A DNA stretch of 43,424 bases from Anaerolineales bacterium (GCA_026129305.1 JAHCII010000018.1:1-43424), one strand, 5' to 3'. Positions 8,244-16,559 are shown, counted from the first letter of the stretch. The notes: generated by a model not told the origin, from the letters alone. Translations and numbers: made by a program.

Positions 8244-9020
8244 TTATTCCTCGCCCAGCACGTCCAGCATGCGCGCGTGCAGAGCCGGGTTGGCGGCCAG
8301 AATGGACTGCGGCGCGCTCAGGCAGTCCGGACCGCCGTGGATGTCGGTGGCCTGGCCGCCGGCTTCCTGCACCAGCAGCGCGCCTGCGGCCACATCCCAG
8401 GCGTTGAGCCGTTTTTGCCAGTAGCCATCCAGCCGCCCGGCAGCCACATAGGCCAGGTCCAGCGCGGCGGAGCCCAGGCGGCGCACTCCCTGGCTGAGAG
8501 CGCTGAAGCGCTGGAACTCGGCGAAATTGTTGTCCGGATTGGTCTTGGCGTCGTACGGGAAGCCGGTCACCAGCAGGCTGCGGATCAGACTGTCCACTTG
8601 GCTGACTTGCATCGGCTTGCCGTTCAGCTGGGCGCCCTGGCCGCGTTGGGCGGTGAAGAGCTCATCCGCCAGCGGGTCATAGATCACGCCGAGCGTCAGG
8701 TCGCCCTGATGGGCATAGGCGATCGAAACGCAAAACAGGCGCATGCCATGCGCGTAGTTGAGCGTGCCGTCCAGCGGGTCGATGTACCAGACATGCTCGG
8801 CTTGGCCGGCGTGTTCGCCGCTTTCTTCGGTGAAGAGTGTCTGACCGGGATACTGCTTATCGATCTCGCTAAGGATCAGCGCTTCCGACTGCTTGTCGAT
8901 CTCGGTCACCAGGTCGATCTCACCTTTGTACTCGACCTGGTGCTGCTGTCCATAGCCTTGGCGCAATACCTCGCCCGCCGCACGGGCAATTTCGATGACA
9001 TGCTTGAGAGTGGGCTGCAT
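8244..9020 (-). CDS. Inositol monophosphatase family protein (SuhB-like)
   Basis: This 258-residue cytoplasmic metal-dependent phosphatase has the family's ordered motifs: an EES metal-binding segment near residue 65, the signature IDPLDGTLNYAHG near residue 80 and the distal WDVAAGALLVQEAGG near residue 205. Family members cleave inositol-1-phosphate, fructose-1,6-bisphosphate, histidinol phosphate or PAP; the sequence does not decide which. It is the last gene of a minus-strand run after the HD-domain gene, 23 bases downstream. A TATAAC box lies 6 bases upstream of the ATG (9027-9032), so an additional leaderless transcript is possible. Confidence 0.9.
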   Translation of the reverse strand: MQPTLKHVIEIARAAGEVLRQGYGQQHQVEYKGEIDLVTEIDKQSEALILSEIDKQYPGQTLFTEESGEHAGQAEHVWYIDPLDGTLNYAHGMRLFCVSIAYAHQGDLTLGVIYDPLADELFTAQRGQGAQLNGKPMQVSQVDSLIRSLLVTGFPYDAKTNPDNNFAEFQRFSALSQGVRRLGSAALDLAYVAAGRLDGYWQKRLNAWDVAAGALLVQEAGGQATDIHGGPDCLSAPQSILAANPALHARMLDVLGEE

Positions 9021-9026
9021 GGGGTG

Positions 9027-9032
9027 GTTATA
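9027..9032 (-). promoter_or_regulatory. Possible internal -10 box before the phosphatase gene
   Basis: TATAAC on the minus strand ends 6 bases before the ATG at 9020, so transcription would start at or next to the start codon. No ribosome binding site is present. No clear -35 was found. Confidence 0.35.
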
Positions 9033-9043
9033 CCACCGGGGGA

Positions 9044-9676
9044 CTAGCGTTCGTTGCGAGCTTCGGCGTCCAGCTGCTCGAAGTACGCGTTCAAGAAGGC
9101 CTGGCGGGCGGTCGCCAGCTTTTTGGCGGTCTGTGTATGCAGCCGGTCTTGGATCTTGCTCAGTTTGAACAAGTACTCGTGATAGGAACTGTGCGTTTCG
9201 CCCGGCTGCTTCTGGCCCGTCTGGCGGAACTGCTCTGAGGCTGGCGCGTAAAACGGCCAGCCCATGACCACATCGTAAGCCAGGGTGCGCGCCACGCCGA
9301 AAGCGCCGATCACGTCCAGCTTGTCGGCGTCGAAGACGACTTGGGCTTCCAAGCTTTGCGGGCTTTCGTCACCGCGGAAGCGGTGGGCGCGGATGCAGTG
9401 CTGCACGGCAGCGATGCGCTCAGCCGGCCAGCCCTCGGTTTCCAGCACCTGGCGGGCGAATTCGGCCGAGAGGTGCTGGTGCTCGGCGCGGCCTTCGCCG
9501 CCGGTTTCGGCGCCGCTGGCGTCGTGCAGCAGCACGGCCGCGCGCACGATCTCGGCATCGGCGCCTTCGGCCGCGGCCAGCTTTTCGGCCATGTTCAGCA
9601 CGCGCAGCACATGGTCAAAACCATGCACGGGGTCTTTGTCTGGGTACCAGGCTTGGGCTTGTTCGATGGTCGGCAT
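9044..9676 (-). CDS. HD-domain phosphohydrolase
   Basis: The 210-residue protein has the HD superfamily metal-binding pattern in order: HGFDH near residue 18, AAVLLHDASG near residue 47 (the HD pair), H residues in RAEHQHLS and IRAHRFRGDE, and the distal DADKLD near residue 118. HD proteins of this uncharacterised type hydrolyse phosphate esters, often of nucleotides; the substrate is unknown. Its ATG is one base after the stop of the small membrane protein gene, so translation is probably coupled. It belongs to the minus-strand run with imidazolonepropionase and the inositol-phosphatase-like gene. Confidence 0.87.
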   Translation of the reverse strand: MPTIEQAQAWYPDKDPVHGFDHVLRVLNMAEKLAAAEGADAEIVRAAVLLHDASGAETGGEGRAEHQHLSAEFARQVLETEGWPAERIAAVQHCIRAHRFRGDESPQSLEAQVVFDADKLDVIGAFGVARTLAYDVVMGWPFYAPASEQFRQTGQKQPGETHSSYHEYLFKLSKIQDRLHTQTAKKLATARQAFLNAYFEQLDAEARNER

Positions 9677-9677
9677 G

Positions 9678-9878
9678 TTAGAGGCTGATATTCAGCCAGT
9701 TCATGGCCAAATAGGCAGCGCCCAGCAGTATAAACCCAACCAGGCCGACGATGAAGGCCCGGATGACCAGGCGTATCAGCCCTCGGATGAAGAGGATGGA
9801 CAGCCCAATGGCCGTGATGACGCCCAGAACCAGCCAGTGGCCGGGCACATTATTAATCAGGGTATCCAGCAGGAACAT
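9678..9878 (-). CDS. Small membrane protein (about 66 residues)
   Basis: The protein starts MFLLDTLINNVPGHWLVLGV and has two closely spaced hydrophobic helices, with a basic segment (RGLIRLVIR) between them. I chose ATG 9878, which has AAAGG 8 bases upstream; a GTG three codons earlier is possible. The gene start overlaps the end of the imidazolonepropionase gene by 26 bases and its stop is one base before the HD gene. This tight packing and compact hydrophobic character support a real gene. No family is recognised. Confidence 0.65.
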   Translation of the reverse strand: MFLLDTLINNVPGHWLVLGVITAIGLSILFIRGLIRLVIRAFIVGLVGFILLGAAYLAMNWLNISL

Positions 9879-11118
9879 GTAGTGCACCTTTCTTGATCAC
9901 TGTGTGTACAAGATTGGTGCCAAACCGGTAGCCAAGTTGGCGGTAATCGGCCACATCTAGCAAGAGTAGGTCGGCCTGCTTGCCCACCTCGATCGATCCG
10001 ACCTGGTCCTGACGTTGAATGGCGGCCGCGGCATTGATCGTGGTGGCGGCAATCGCCTCGGCCGGCGTCAGCTTCAGATAGCGGCAGGCCAGGGCCAGCG
10101 AGAACTGCAGGCTTTCGCACCAGGCCGTGCCAGGGTTTAGGTCCCCGCCCACCGCCAACAGGCCGCCCGCCTGCAGCAACTGGCGCGCCGGGGTGTAATG
10201 CGCTTCACTGAGCGCAAAGGGCGTGGCGGGCAGGGCCACGGCCACCGTGTCGCTGGCCGCCAAGGCGGCGATCTCTGCCGCCGAAGTGGACACCAGGTGG
10301 TCGGCGGAGACGGCGCCCAGTTCGACTGCCATGCCGGTGCCGCCCAGGTTGTCGAACTCATCCGAGTGGATCTTGAGCGGGAAGCCCAGCGCCTTGGCTG
10401 CCTCCAGGATCTGGCGCGATTGAGCCAGGCTGAAGGCTCCGGTCTCGCAGAACACGTCCACAAAGGGCAGCGGGCGGCCGGCAGCCTTCTCGGCCCACCA
10501 GCTGCGCAGCTCCGGCAGCCAGGTCTGGCTGAGCTCCCGGGTGTATTCATCCGCGCGGCCTTTGAACTCGGCCGGGATGGCGTGCGCGCCCAGGAAGGTG
10601 AGTGCCAGGTCCCAGGGGCCTTCGTCGTCCAGGTGCAGCAGAGCCTCCAGCATGCGCAGCTCGGTCTCCAGGTCCAGCCCGTAGCCGCTCTTGGCTTCCA
10701 TGCTGGTGCTGCCATGGGCGAACATGCGCTGCAGGCGGGCGCGGGTCTGCTGGATGAGCTGCTCCAGTTGCGCTGCTCGCGTGGCGCGCACCGTGGAGAG
10801 GATGCCGCCGCCGGCTTCCAGGATCTCCAGATAGCTTTTGCCTTGCAGGCGTTGCTCGAACTCGGCGGCGCGGTCGCCGGCCCAGATGGGGTGGGCGTGG
10901 GCGTCGACAAAGCCGGGCATCAGCACCCGTCCGCCGGCGTCCAGCATCTCTTCGCCGGGGAAGGCGGCGCGCAGTTCCGCGCTGCGGCCTACGGCGGCAA
11001 TGCGACCGCCGTGCAGCAGCACTGCGCCGTCTTCGACCAGCCCCAGCGTCCCCAGCGCCGCGCCGCGCTGCGGGCCGCCGGCCAGGGTCAGCATTTGGGA
11101 AGCAGAGTGGATCAGCAT
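9853..11118 (-). CDS. hutI: Imidazolonepropionase
   Basis: HutI hydrolyses 4-imidazolone-5-propanoate to N-formimidoyl-glutamate, the third step of histidine breakdown. It is an amidohydrolase-fold metalloenzyme of about 421 residues here, the usual length. Visible marks are the metal site PGFVDAHAHPIWAGDR, the substrate segment EAKSGYGL, the HSDEF metal/catalytic motif, and AVGGDLNPGTAW. I chose ATG 11118; an upstream TTG at 11142 would place the start before the -10 box. No hutH, hutU or hutG is in the window, so the rest of the pathway is elsewhere or missing. A TATAAT lies nine bases before the start, suggesting a leaderless message. Confidence 0.93.
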   Translation of the reverse strand: MLIHSASQMLTLAGGPQRGAALGTLGLVEDGAVLLHGGRIAAVGRSAELRAAFPGEEMLDAGGRVLMPGFVDAHAHPIWAGDRAAEFEQRLQGKSYLEILEAGGGILSTVRATRAAQLEQLIQQTRARLQRMFAHGSTSMEAKSGYGLDLETELRMLEALLHLDDEGPWDLALTFLGAHAIPAEFKGRADEYTRELSQTWLPELRSWWAEKAAGRPLPFVDVFCETGAFSLAQSRQILEAAKALGFPLKIHSDEFDNLGGTGMAVELGAVSADHLVSTSAAEIAALAASDTVAVALPATPFALSEAHYTPARQLLQAGGLLAVGGDLNPGTAWCESLQFSLALACRYLKLTPAEAIAATTINAAAAIQRQDQVGSIEVGKQADLLLLDVADYRQLGYRFGTNLVHTVIKKGALHVPAGYPD

Positions 11119-11127
11119 TGGACTGGC

Positions 11128-11133
11128 ATTATA
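11128..11133 (-). promoter_or_regulatory. -10 box of hutI (leaderless arrangement)
   Basis: TATAAT on the minus strand is separated from the ATG at 11118 by nine bases. No Shine-Dalgarno sequence fits in that gap. The -35 region is weak. Confidence 0.5.
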
Positions 11134-11154
11134 GTCCGCCAAAGCGTCCGTTTC

Positions 11155-11183
11155 TTGACACGCTTACCCCGCCATGCTAGAGT
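11155..11183 (+). promoter_or_regulatory. Promoter of the Roadblock gene
   Basis: A consensus TTGACA at 11155-11160, a 17-base spacer and TAGAGT at 11178-11183 form a likely promoter. It covers an upstream ATG at 11174, which argues for the downstream GTG start at 11204. Confidence 0.5.
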
Positions 11184-11203
11184 TGCCTCGTTTTGGTGAT
11201 CCT

Positions 11204-11575
11204 GTGACGATTTCCCGCACCAGCCAATTGGAAGCCCGCTTGCACGAGCTGCTGCAAAGCCTGCCCGAGATCGAAGGCGCGGCGGTGGTCAGCCCGGATG
11301 GTTTGGCGATTGCTTCAGTCTTGGCCGCCGGCATTGAGGAAGACCGCGTGGCGGCCATGTCAGCCGCCATGGTCTCGCTCGGTGAGCGCATCGCTCGCGA
11401 GTTAGGGCGCGGCACTATGGAGCAGGTCTACGTGCGTGGCGCTGCCGGGCATGCCGTGCTGACTGCGGCCGGCCCGCAGGCCGTGCTGACCGTGATGGCC
11501 CGCAACGATGTGCGCCTGGGCATGTTGCTCTTGGAACTGCGCAAGTCTGTGGCCGACTTACAGGCCCATCTCTAA
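11204..11575 (+). CDS. Roadblock/LC7 domain protein
   Basis: The protein is about 123 residues and consists of a single Roadblock/LC7 fold. It opens with a helix (QLEARLHELLQSLPEIEGA), then AVVSPDGLAIAS, a second helix and strands ending in GMLLLELRKSVADL. Such proteins regulate or scaffold small Ras-like GTPases (MglB is the known example); no MglA-type GTPase gene is next to it. I chose GTG 11204 because the predicted promoter covers the upstream ATG at 11174. The gene is followed after 8 bases by a V4R-domain gene. Function in this organism is not known. Confidence 0.8.
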   Translation: MTISRTSQLEARLHELLQSLPEIEGAAVVSPDGLAIASVLAAGIEEDRVAAMSAAMVSLGERIARELGRGTMEQVYVRGAAGHAVLTAAGPQAVLTVMARNDVRLGMLLLELRKSVADLQAHL

Positions 11576-11583
11576 GCTGCCGG

Positions 11584-12219
11584 ATGGAACCGATCGCCCT
11601 CAGCGGCTTTACACTGCCCAACCGCTTCGCCCGCATCGCCCTGCAATCCCTGGAAGACCTGCTCAAACCCAAGGGGATGGAAACGCTGCTGCTCACCGCC
11701 CACCTGGGGCACCTGATCGAAAATTACCCGCCGGCCAACCTGGAGCGCGGCTTTGACTTCGCCGAGTTTGGCGCGTTGAACCTGGCGCTGGAGGAAATGT
11801 ATGGCCCGCGCGGCGGACGCGGCATGGCGCTGCGCGCCGGGCGCAGCTTGTTCAGCCAGGCCCTCAGTCGTTTTGGGGCCTTGGCCGGCATGGAGGCGAT
11901 GGCCTTCCGCATGTTGCCGGCTGGGCGCAAGCTGTGGGTCGGGCTGGGCGCGCTGGCGCGCATCTTCAGCGAGATGAGCGACCAGCACAGCCTGCTGCGC
12001 GAGAATCGCAATGAATTCCACTACATCGTACAGCGCAATGCAATCTGCTGGGGCCGCTCCGGCGAAGAACGCCCGGTGTGCTACATGATGGTCGGGATGC
12101 TGCAAGAGGCGCTGTTGCGCATCTCTGGAGGCCATGAATTCCGCGTTGACGAAGCTGAATGCCAGGCGTCCGGCGGTCAGGTCTGCCGCTTCATTATCCA
12201 GAAGGAACCCCTGAGCTAA
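11584..12219 (+). CDS. V4R-type (4-vinyl-reductase-like) ligand-binding domain protein
   Basis: This 211-residue protein has a helical N-terminal half and a C-terminal part typical of V4R domains: a cysteine near residue 160 (VCYMMVGMLQEAL), then GGHEFRVDEAECQASGGQVC with two more cysteines and a final FIIQ strand. V4R domains bind small molecules, hydrocarbons or metals and are found in signalling proteins. It follows the Roadblock gene by 8 bases and precedes a GT2 gene by 3 bases, so the three form one unit. Partners and ligand are unknown. The family assignment rests on the C-terminal cysteine pattern. Confidence 0.65.
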   Translation: MEPIALSGFTLPNRFARIALQSLEDLLKPKGMETLLLTAHLGHLIENYPPANLERGFDFAEFGALNLALEEMYGPRGGRGMALRAGRSLFSQALSRFGALAGMEAMAFRMLPAGRKLWVGLGALARIFSEMSDQHSLLRENRNEFHYIVQRNAICWGRSGEERPVCYMMVGMLQEALLRISGGHEFRVDEAECQASGGQVCRFIIQKEPLS

Positions 12220-12222
12220 GTT

Positions 12223-12942
12223 GTGAGAATTACCCTGGTGCTGCCTACATACAACGAGGCAGAGAATTTGCCCAAGTTACTGCCTGTATTGATGGCTTTG
12301 CCACTGCCCGGCCTGCGTGTGCTGGTGGTGGACGACCTGAGCCCGGATGGCACCGGCCAGATCGCCGAGCAGCTGGCGGCCGAGTACCCCGGCCGCCTTG
12401 AAGTGCTGCACCGGCGCGGGCCGCGCGGCCTGGGCAGTGCCTATAGCTTTGGTTTCGACCATGCCCTGCGCGGCGATGCTGAAGCCATCGCCCAGATGGA
12501 TTGTGACTTTTCGCACCCGCCGGAGAAACTGCCCGAGATGGTCGCCAAGCTCGCCGACTACGACCTAGTACAGGGTTCGCGCTATGTTTCTGGGGGCGGG
12601 GTGGACGAGAACTGGCCGGTGTGGCGCAAGGCGCTTTCGCGCTGGGCCAACCTGTATGCGCGCACCATCCTGCGCCTGCCGGTCAATGATGTCACCGGCG
12701 CCTTCCGTCTGTGGCGGCGCAGCCTGCTGGAACGCGTGCCATACCAGCAGGCCGTATCTAATGGCTATATTTTTTTAGTGGAGATCCTGTATCTAGCCAA
12801 GCTGCAGGGGGCGCGCTTTGGCGAGGTCCCTATTTACTTTGCCGACCGGCAGTTTGGCACGTCCAAGATGAATTTGCGCGTCCAGTTGGAAGCCGCCTTG
12901 CGCGTATGGCAGATGGTTTGGCACTATCGTGCCAGGCGATAA
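12223..12942 (+). CDS. Polyprenol-phosphate mannosyltransferase-like GT2 glycosyltransferase
   Basis: The 239-residue protein is a family 2 glycosyltransferase of the dolichol-phosphate-mannose synthase type. It has the nucleotide-binding start LVLPTYNEAENL, VVDDLSPDGTG, the metal-binding AQMDCDFSHPPE (DxD-like), the QGSRYVSGG motif and a C-terminal RQFGTSKM loop. It would move a sugar from GDP or UDP sugar to a polyprenyl phosphate at the inner face of the membrane for later use outside. There is no C-terminal membrane helix pair, so this is the soluble form. GTG is the start, 3 bases after the V4R stop. It converges with surE 12 bases downstream. Confidence 0.88.
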   Translation: MRITLVLPTYNEAENLPKLLPVLMALPLPGLRVLVVDDLSPDGTGQIAEQLAAEYPGRLEVLHRRGPRGLGSAYSFGFDHALRGDAEAIAQMDCDFSHPPEKLPEMVAKLADYDLVQGSRYVSGGGVDENWPVWRKALSRWANLYARTILRLPVNDVTGAFRLWRRSLLERVPYQQAVSNGYIFLVEILYLAKLQGARFGEVPIYFADRQFGTSKMNLRVQLEAALRVWQMVWHYRARR

Positions 12943-12954
12943 GGCGAATAGCGC

Positions 12955-13773
12955 TTAGCTTTTGTGGCGCAGCTGTTCTTCCAGCGCGCCCAGATCCACG
13001 CGAGCGGTCATGTCCATGCTCAACGGCGTTACCGCTACTTGGCGCTGGGCCATTACGGCGTACACATCTGAGTCGACGTCGAAGACGCTGAGGTCTGAGA
13101 CTTGCGCATACCCGGTAGGGCCGGCTTCTTCCCAGGAGGCGCGCTGCGGCGCGGTGGGCAGATAAAAGCGCTGGCGCGCCAGGCGGGTCATCACCCAGGG
13201 AGTTTGCAGCGTGGCATCCGTGGGCACTTCGATCTTCAGCACATGCATATCTTCCGGGAAGCTCTTTTGCAGCAGCTCCGCTGCGAACAGTTGGGTGAAG
13301 TAGGCGCCCACGCTGAAGTCCACCTCGTGCGAGTTGGACATGTGGTACTTGTGGTCGGTCTCCAGCGAGACAGCCAGGGCGGGGATGCCGTAAGAGGCGC
13401 CTTCCAACGCCGCACCGACCGTGCCGGAGATGGTGATGCCGTTGCCGAAATTGGTGCCGTAGTTGATGCCGGCCACCACCAGGTCCGGCGGGCTGGGCAT
13501 GATCTCCAGAATGGCATGTTGCACGGTTTGGGCGGGGGTGCCGCCCACCGCGTAGATCGTCCATTCCTTGCCGTGCACGGTCAGGCTTTGGGTGGTGATG
13601 ATGCCGTCAGACGAGGTGGGCATGCTGCGACCCATGCCTGAGGATTGCTGGCGCGGGGCGGCCACCCAAACATAGCCCAGCGCGGACAGCGCTTCAGCCG
13701 CGGTCCACAAGCCGGGGGAGTTGATGCCGTCGTCGTTGGTTAACAGAATTTGAGGTCGTTCTTTTTGCGACAT
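12955..13773 (-). CDS. surE: 5'/3'-nucleotidase SurE
   Basis: SurE removes phosphate from nucleoside 5'- and 3'-monophosphates and short polyphosphates with a divalent metal. The signature is intact: ILLTNDDGINSPGL at residues 9-22 holds the metal-binding DD pair, followed by VAAPRQQSSGMGRS and AGINYGTNFGNGITISGTVG. Length, 272 residues, is normal. Its promoter (TGGACA, 16 bases, TATAAT) ends only nine bases before the ATG at 13773, so the message is probably leaderless. It is convergent with the glycosyltransferase gene and transcribed away from an LCP gene. Confidence 0.95.
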   Translation of the reverse strand: MSQKERPQILLTNDDGINSPGLWTAAEALSALGYVWVAAPRQQSSGMGRSMPTSSDGIITTQSLTVHGKEWTIYAVGGTPAQTVQHAILEIMPSPPDLVVAGINYGTNFGNGITISGTVGAALEGASYGIPALAVSLETDHKYHMSNSHEVDFSVGAYFTQLFAAELLQKSFPEDMHVLKIEVPTDATLQTPWVMTRLARQRFYLPTAPQRASWEEAGPTGYAQVSDLSVFDVDSDVYAVMAQRQVAVTPLSMDMTARVDLGALEEQLRHKS

Positions 13774-13782
13774 AGACGCAGA

Positions 13783-13810
13783 ATTATAGCAGTGCCTGAC
13801 CGCCTGTCCA
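13783..13810 (-). promoter_or_regulatory. surE promoter with leaderless geometry
   Basis: On the minus strand TGGACA (13805-13810), a 16-base spacer and a perfect TATAAT (13783-13788) precede the ATG by nine bases. This is the best-formed example of the leaderless pattern in the window. Confidence 0.6.
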
Positions 13811-13826
13811 GACGCAGCCGGTCAGC

Positions 13827-15215
13827 TTAGGGCAGGGTGTTGCGATTGATCCAGTCGCTGCCCAGGCGAATTTCGACATCCACCGGGCTGTCCGGATCAA
13901 ACTCGTGCAGAATGCGGTTGCTCGGCACGCCCATCAGCTGCGCCAGAAAGGCCAGCGTGTACGGGTTGCCGGTGCGATCCACCAACACTGTGGCCGCTTG
14001 GCCGCCCCCGCTGCTGTTCTCCACCACGCTGGCGCCCAGGCTGCTCAGGTATTGGGCGGTGCGGTCGCCCAGGCCCACGTCGCCGCTGCCATTGCGGATG
14101 GCGATGTTGGGCGCCTCGGCGCTCAGGCGCTCCTCGCTACTGCCGGGGGTCAGCGGCCCCAGGTTGCTGTTGCCGGTGAAGACATAGTCACGCAGTTCGT
14201 GGATCTTGTCGGGGATCGGGATCAGGATCGAGAGCTCATCCGGCGAACGGCCGTAGACGATCTGCTGCTCGCCAATCACCGCTTGGCGAATGTCCTCGGA
14301 CTGCACTTGCACCGCCAGCACGGCCAGCTGGATCACGTCCTGCAGGGTTAGGTTGGTGCGCACCCCGGAGGACAGTTCGGCGTACAGCTGCGGGGCATTG
14401 GCGATCAGCCCAGGTAGCAGATTGAATTCGAGGATGCGGTTGCGAATGCCCAGGATGACTTGCTGCTGGCGTTCGGAGCGGCCAAAATCTCCCCCGCCGG
14501 AATAGCGCTCGCGGGCATAGGCCAGAGCCACATTGCCGGGCAGCACCTGCACGCCGGGCTGCAGGTTCTTAGGCTGGGTGTCTGCCCCAATTGGATCGAC
14601 CGTGATGGGGGCTTTTACATCTATCTTGACGCCGCCGATCAGGTCCACAAAACGCACGAAGGCGTCGAAGTCGATCACGGCGTAATAATCAATCGGCACG
14701 CCCAGCGTCTGTTCCACAGTGCGCATGGCCACCGCCGGGCCGCCGCCGGGTACCTTGTGCAGCTCGCCAAAATAGTAGGCGGTGTTGATCTTGTTGGGCG
14801 TAAAGCCGGGGATCACCACCCACATATCGCGCGGTACGGAGATCATGCCGGCGGTCTTGGCCACCGGGTCCACGCTCAGCACGATCATCGTGTCGCTGCG
14901 GGCCGCACCGCCCACCCCCGTGTCGCGCGCATCGAGGCCCATGATCAGCACGGTGACCCGATCTGCACCGCTCCAGCCCGGCGGCAGGACATAGTCCTCA
15001 GGAGCGGACTGGATGTCGCCAGCCGTGACGCCGTTGTTGGAAGGCTGCACCAGCAGCGGAATGCCAAACAGGCCGCGCGGCGAAGTGGCCGCCATGTGGG
15101 CGAAACCATAGGCCACCGGGGCCAGCAGCAAGCCCAGGAGGATAAACACGCCAAAAGCAGCCAGCGAGAGGCGGCGGTGGGTATGGACAAAGGCAGGCAG
15201 TTTTAGTCGGCGCAT
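13827..15215 (-). CDS. LytR-CpsA-Psr (LCP) family protein with C-terminal LytR_C domain
   Basis: The 462-residue protein has an N-terminal cytoplasmic stub, one membrane helix (SLAAFGVFILLGLLLAPVAY), an LCP catalytic domain and a C-terminal LytR_C domain. LCP motifs include GLDARD, SDTMIVLSVDP, MISVPRDMWV, KINTAYYFG and YARERYSGGGDFGRSERQQQ. LCP enzymes transfer polyprenyl-linked glycopolymers onto peptidoglycan or proteins outside the cell. The C-terminal part (from about residue 365, IAIRNGSGDVGLGDRTAQYL) is the LytR_C fold. It is two bases downstream of a TPR-like membrane protein gene, so the two are co-transcribed and probably work at the cell surface. Confidence 0.92.
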   Translation of the reverse strand: MRRLKLPAFVHTHRRLSLAAFGVFILLGLLLAPVAYGFAHMAATSPRGLFGIPLLVQPSNNGVTAGDIQSAPEDYVLPPGWSGADRVTVLIMGLDARDTGVGGAARSDTMIVLSVDPVAKTAGMISVPRDMWVVIPGFTPNKINTAYYFGELHKVPGGGPAVAMRTVEQTLGVPIDYYAVIDFDAFVRFVDLIGGVKIDVKAPITVDPIGADTQPKNLQPGVQVLPGNVALAYARERYSGGGDFGRSERQQQVILGIRNRILEFNLLPGLIANAPQLYAELSSGVRTNLTLQDVIQLAVLAVQVQSEDIRQAVIGEQQIVYGRSPDELSILIPIPDKIHELRDYVFTGNSNLGPLTPGSSEERLSAEAPNIAIRNGSGDVGLGDRTAQYLSSLGASVVENSSGGGQAATVLVDRTGNPYTLAFLAQLMGVPSNRILHEFDPDSPVDVEIRLGSDWINRNTLP

Positions 15216-15217
15216 GG

Positions 15218-16447
15218 TTAGGGTGTGGCTGTGGGACTGGGCGTTTCGCTGGGCGTATCGCTTGGCGTGAGAGTTTCGCTGGGGGTGAGCGTCTGGCTCG
15301 GGGTCAGGGTCGGGGTGTTGCTGGCGCCTGGGTCTACGGTGAAAGTGGCGCTGGGCGTCAGGCTGGCGGAGAGGGTATTGGTCTGGCTGGGGATCGGACT
15401 GGGCGTTTCAGAGGGGCCAAGGCACTCCAGCGCCACGAATTCTTGGGTCGGGAGCAAGCTGCCTTCCTGGCGAGCATTTTGCACATTTTGGTAGGCCTCC
15501 TGCGCAGCGCACCACTCACCTTCAGCGGCGAGCTGCTCCGCATGATGCAGCAGCGACTGCCAATAGCGTCCAAAAGCGGAGACGCCATTGGCGTCACGCA
15601 GGTCTGGCGCCAGCGACACCAACTGGCCGTAGTAATAGGCCGCATCCAGCGGATAGGCCAGCCAGAAGGCATTGCCGTACAGGTAGAGGCGTGCCCACTG
15701 GCGGTAATTTTCCGCGTGGCTGTCCAGCGGGCCAAAGGTGCCGGCCAAAGCGAAGTCGTACAAGCCCTGTTCGAACAGGCCGTATTGGGTGATGTTCTGT
15801 GCGCCGCGGTTGCGCAGGGCGGCGTAGAGCCAGCCGTCCACCTGCGCCGTAAAATAGCTGGCGTCGGCTTGGCGCAGGGCCAGCAGGGTCTCGATCGCGG
15901 CGGTCCAGTCCCGGGCGCGCAGGTGCCCCAAAGCCGCTTGGTAAAGCTGCTCTTTGGGCCGCGGGTCCTGCGTGGGGGTGGCCGTAGGCCCGGCGGGTTG
16001 CCCTGTGCTTGTGTTGCCGGTGATCACCAGCACTTCCAGCAGTTTTTGGCGCACATCCAGAAAGTTGGCGTTCTGCCCATAAATAAACTCCAGGCGCTCG
16101 CGGGCCAGGCCAAAATCTCCCGCATCCATATCGCCCAGCGCCAGGTTGTACTGCTCCAGCAGGTACATGCCGGTTTGCATGGTGGCGGTGGCGTTGTAGT
16201 CGCCGGAGCCCAGGGCCCAGCCGGCAGCGGCCCCGGCGCCAGACACCAGCAGCAGCCCGGCCAGCACGCTGAGTGAGACGATCACCAGCGGCGAACGCAG
16301 CAAGCCGCGCAGGCAGCCTGGGCCGCGCCCGTTGGCAGGCGTGGCTTCCGGGGCCGGGCGCGGCGCGCCCACCTTGCGGCCCAGGGTGTTGGGCTGGGTG
16401 ACTTGGTTGGTTTTGTGGGGTTGGGTATCGTCAGGGCGGGCAGACAT
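15218..16447 (-). CDS. TPR-like membrane protein with Ser/Thr/Pro-rich C-terminal tail
   Basis: The protein is about 409 residues. A polar, proline-rich N-terminus (residues 1-50) leads into one membrane helix (LVIVSLSVLAGLLLVSGAGA), then an extracytoplasmic helical region with repeated Ala/Leu/Tyr-rich helices of TPR type (about residues 85-330). The last 60 residues are low-complexity TPS-type repeats (TLTPSQTLTPSETLTPSDTP). Such tails are common cell-wall spacers in Chloroflexota. I chose ATG 16447; the region upstream contains a TACAAT -10-like box. The function is unknown. The co-transcribed LCP gene suggests a role in envelope assembly. Confidence 0.75.
   Translation of the reverse strand: MSARPDDTQPHKTNQVTQPNTLGRKVGAPRPAPEATPANGRGPGCLRGLLRSPLVIVSLSVLAGLLLVSGAGAAAGWALGSGDYNATATMQTGMYLLEQYNLALGDMDAGDFGLARERLEFIYGQNANFLDVRQKLLEVLVITGNTSTGQPAGPTATPTQDPRPKEQLYQAALGHLRARDWTAAIETLLALRQADASYFTAQVDGWLYAALRNRGAQNITQYGLFEQGLYDFALAGTFGPLDSHAENYRQWARLYLYGNAFWLAYPLDAAYYYGQLVSLAPDLRDANGVSAFGRYWQSLLHHAEQLAAEGEWCAAQEAYQNVQNARQEGSLLPTQEFVALECLGPSETPSPIPSQTNTLSASLTPSATFTVDPGASNTPTLTPSQTLTPSETLTPSDTPSETPSPTATP
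15225..15420. repeat. Low-complexity coding repeat (Thr-Pro-Ser tail)
   Basis: The 3' end of the TPR-like gene consists of irregular short units based on GTTTCGCTGGGCGT on the plus strand. They encode TPS-E/Q/D-T repeats. Such tracts change length easily. Confidence 0.7.
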
Positions 16448-16518
16448 AGGCGTACCCAAATATTGTACTGTGCCGCGTTTTCGATTGTGTGAAATGCCCC
16501 GGCGCAATCTGGCCGGTT

Positions 16519-16551
16519 AAAACAGAAAACCAGCTCCATCAGAGCTGGTTT
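16519..16551 (-). terminator. Terminator of the tRNA cluster
   Basis: On the minus strand the stem ACCAGCTC / GAGCTGGT with a five-base loop is followed by TTTTCTGTTTT. It lies just after tRNA-Arg. Confidence 0.8.
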
Positions 16552-16559
16552 CCAGCGAG

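Noticed and set aside
8169..11199. Long plus-strand frames opposite the phosphatase and hutI genes
   Set aside because: Both are shadows of strongly supported minus-strand genes. Their translations lack domains and they have no ribosome binding sites.
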